Shown here piece after piece: positions 63,681 through 64,000 of a stretch of DNA of 64,000 nucleotides (positions within the stretch are counted from its first letter, which is position 1; each line of letters starts with the position of its first letter). Position numbers and translations under genes: made by a program. This DNA is from DATJLY01 sp963729295 (GTDB taxonomy: Bacteria > Pseudomonadota > Alphaproteobacteria > ATCC43930 > CGMCC-115725). Below the pieces are notes generated by a model. The model was not told where the DNA came from. It searched no databases and saw only the letters and a program-made list of their open reading frames with translations. The DNA lies in NCBI GenBank assembly GCA_963729295.1, contig CAVSNJ010000012.1:62001-126000 (forward strand), in the 5' to 3' direction.

Positions 63681-64000
63681 TCAAAGCGCCGCAAGGACGA
63701 GCTGCTCCGCCTTTGCGCGCAGCTCCGGCGGCCATGGCGCCGAGCGGCGCGCGGCAAGATCGAAATGGACGCCGGCCTGGTAGAACTGCGCGAGAAGCGT
63801 ACCGTCGCGCGCGGCGCGCATGCGGTGCAGCATCCGCAGCGACGAGGCGCCGACGGCGACGATTCCGCTCGCGACGACGAGCCCGTCGCCCGCGGAGGCA
63901 CCCCGCCCCGCGATCGAAAGCCGCGTCTCGAACGTGGCGAAGCCGCGGTTCGAAGCGCGCCGATAGGACGCGCTCATACCGATCGCTTCCATGACGAAGA
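63681..64000 (-). CDS. Acyl-CoA thioesterase (hotdog fold), N-terminus beyond window
   Basis: The C-terminal 106 residues of a hotdog-fold thioesterase of the 4-hydroxybenzoyl-CoA thioesterase/YbgC kind. The visible part, FVMEAIGMSASYRRASNRGF onwards, holds the later strands and LLAQFYQAGVHFDLAARRSA. The reading frame stays open to the right edge through FVM, so the first, catalytic-Asp-bearing part lies outside. The substrate cannot be told. Confidence 0.6.
   Translation of the reverse strand, partial: FVMEAIGMSASYRRASNRGFATFETRLSIAGRGASAGDGLVVASGIVAVGASSLRMLHRMRAARDGTLLAQFYQAGVHFDLAARRSAPWPPELRAKAEQLVLAAL

Overview
The window is a high-GC (about two thirds G+C by eye), densely packed chromosomal segment from an alphaproteobacterium. 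This is inferred from several linked blocks that are characteristic of the class: rpiB-glyA-nrdR-ribD-ribE-ribBA-ribH-nusB-thiL, ispDF-pgpA-cinA, dusB(nifR3)-ntrB-ntrC-ntrY-ntrX-dat-hfq-hflX, and dac-tmk-holB-metG-tatD. MucR, LdtR, an H+-pumping pyrophosphatase and Rhizobiales-style palindromic repeats fit the same picture. I cannot place it below class level. No rRNA, tRNA, insertion sequence, prophage or CRISPR array was seen.

Layout. 1-12.5 kb: mostly degradative metabolism (a penicillin-acylase-type hydrolase cut by the window edge, an aldehyde dehydrogenase, a class III CoA-transferase, two alpha/beta hydrolases, a 3-hydroxyisobutyryl-CoA hydrolase-like crotonase, an orphan ABC solute-binding protein, 3-hydroxyisobutyrate dehydrogenase) with hemB and a peptidoglycan-binding lipoprotein among them. 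12.5-15.5 kb: LdtR-type regulator, glutaryl-CoA dehydrogenase, MsrQ-like cytochrome. 15.6-20.8 kb: a complete branched-chain amino-acid ABC transporter operon (livHMGF, a small membrane protein, livK). 20.8-28.9 kb: mucR, then rpiB/glyA/nrdR and a tightly overlapping riboflavin-nusB-thiL operon ending in a FliL-domain secreted protein. 29-35.2 kb: hppA, bamE, a cytochrome bc1 assembly chaperone, pncC-pgpA-ispDF, and a CcsA-like membrane protein. 35.2-45.7 kb: the nitrogen-control block dusB-ntrBC-ntrYX, then an aminotransferase, a HAD phosphatase, hfq and hflX. 45.7-53.5 kb: an accessory block of envelope-related genes, including a secreted caspase-like protein, an autotransporter, a PDZ lipoprotein and a FecR-like protein. 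53.5-64 kb: a leftward run of housekeeping and cell-wall genes (mazG, MBL hydrolase, tatD, an ADC-family protein, metG, holB, tmk, D,D-carboxypeptidase, rlpA, lytic transglycosylase, thioesterase).

Pathways that work together: valine/leucine/lysine breakdown to CoA esters is represented by several unlinked genes (crotonase 9.2 kb, mmsB 11.6 kb, gcdH 13.2 kb), with uptake of branched-chain amino acids by the liv operon. Riboflavin synthesis is almost complete in one operon, but the GTP cyclohydrolase II half of RibBA lacks its zinc cysteines, so that step must be encoded elsewhere. Cell-wall remodelling genes (dac, rlpA, lytic transglycosylase) sit together at the right end.

Most unusual points: (i) three genes between 44.6 and 53.0 kb (hflX, a MetE-like protein, an HIBADH-family dehydrogenase) each carry one extra base that breaks the frame; (ii) a strongly structured 114-base element at 56.2-56.3 kb that folds on paper into an 11-bp hairpin plus a perfect three-way junction, next to a 26-codon lipoprotein gene; (iii) a secreted Sel1/coiled-coil/caspase protein in the accessory block; (iv) an acetoacetate-decarboxylase-family protein without the Schiff-base lysine; (v) a MucR-type regulator missing two zinc ligands.
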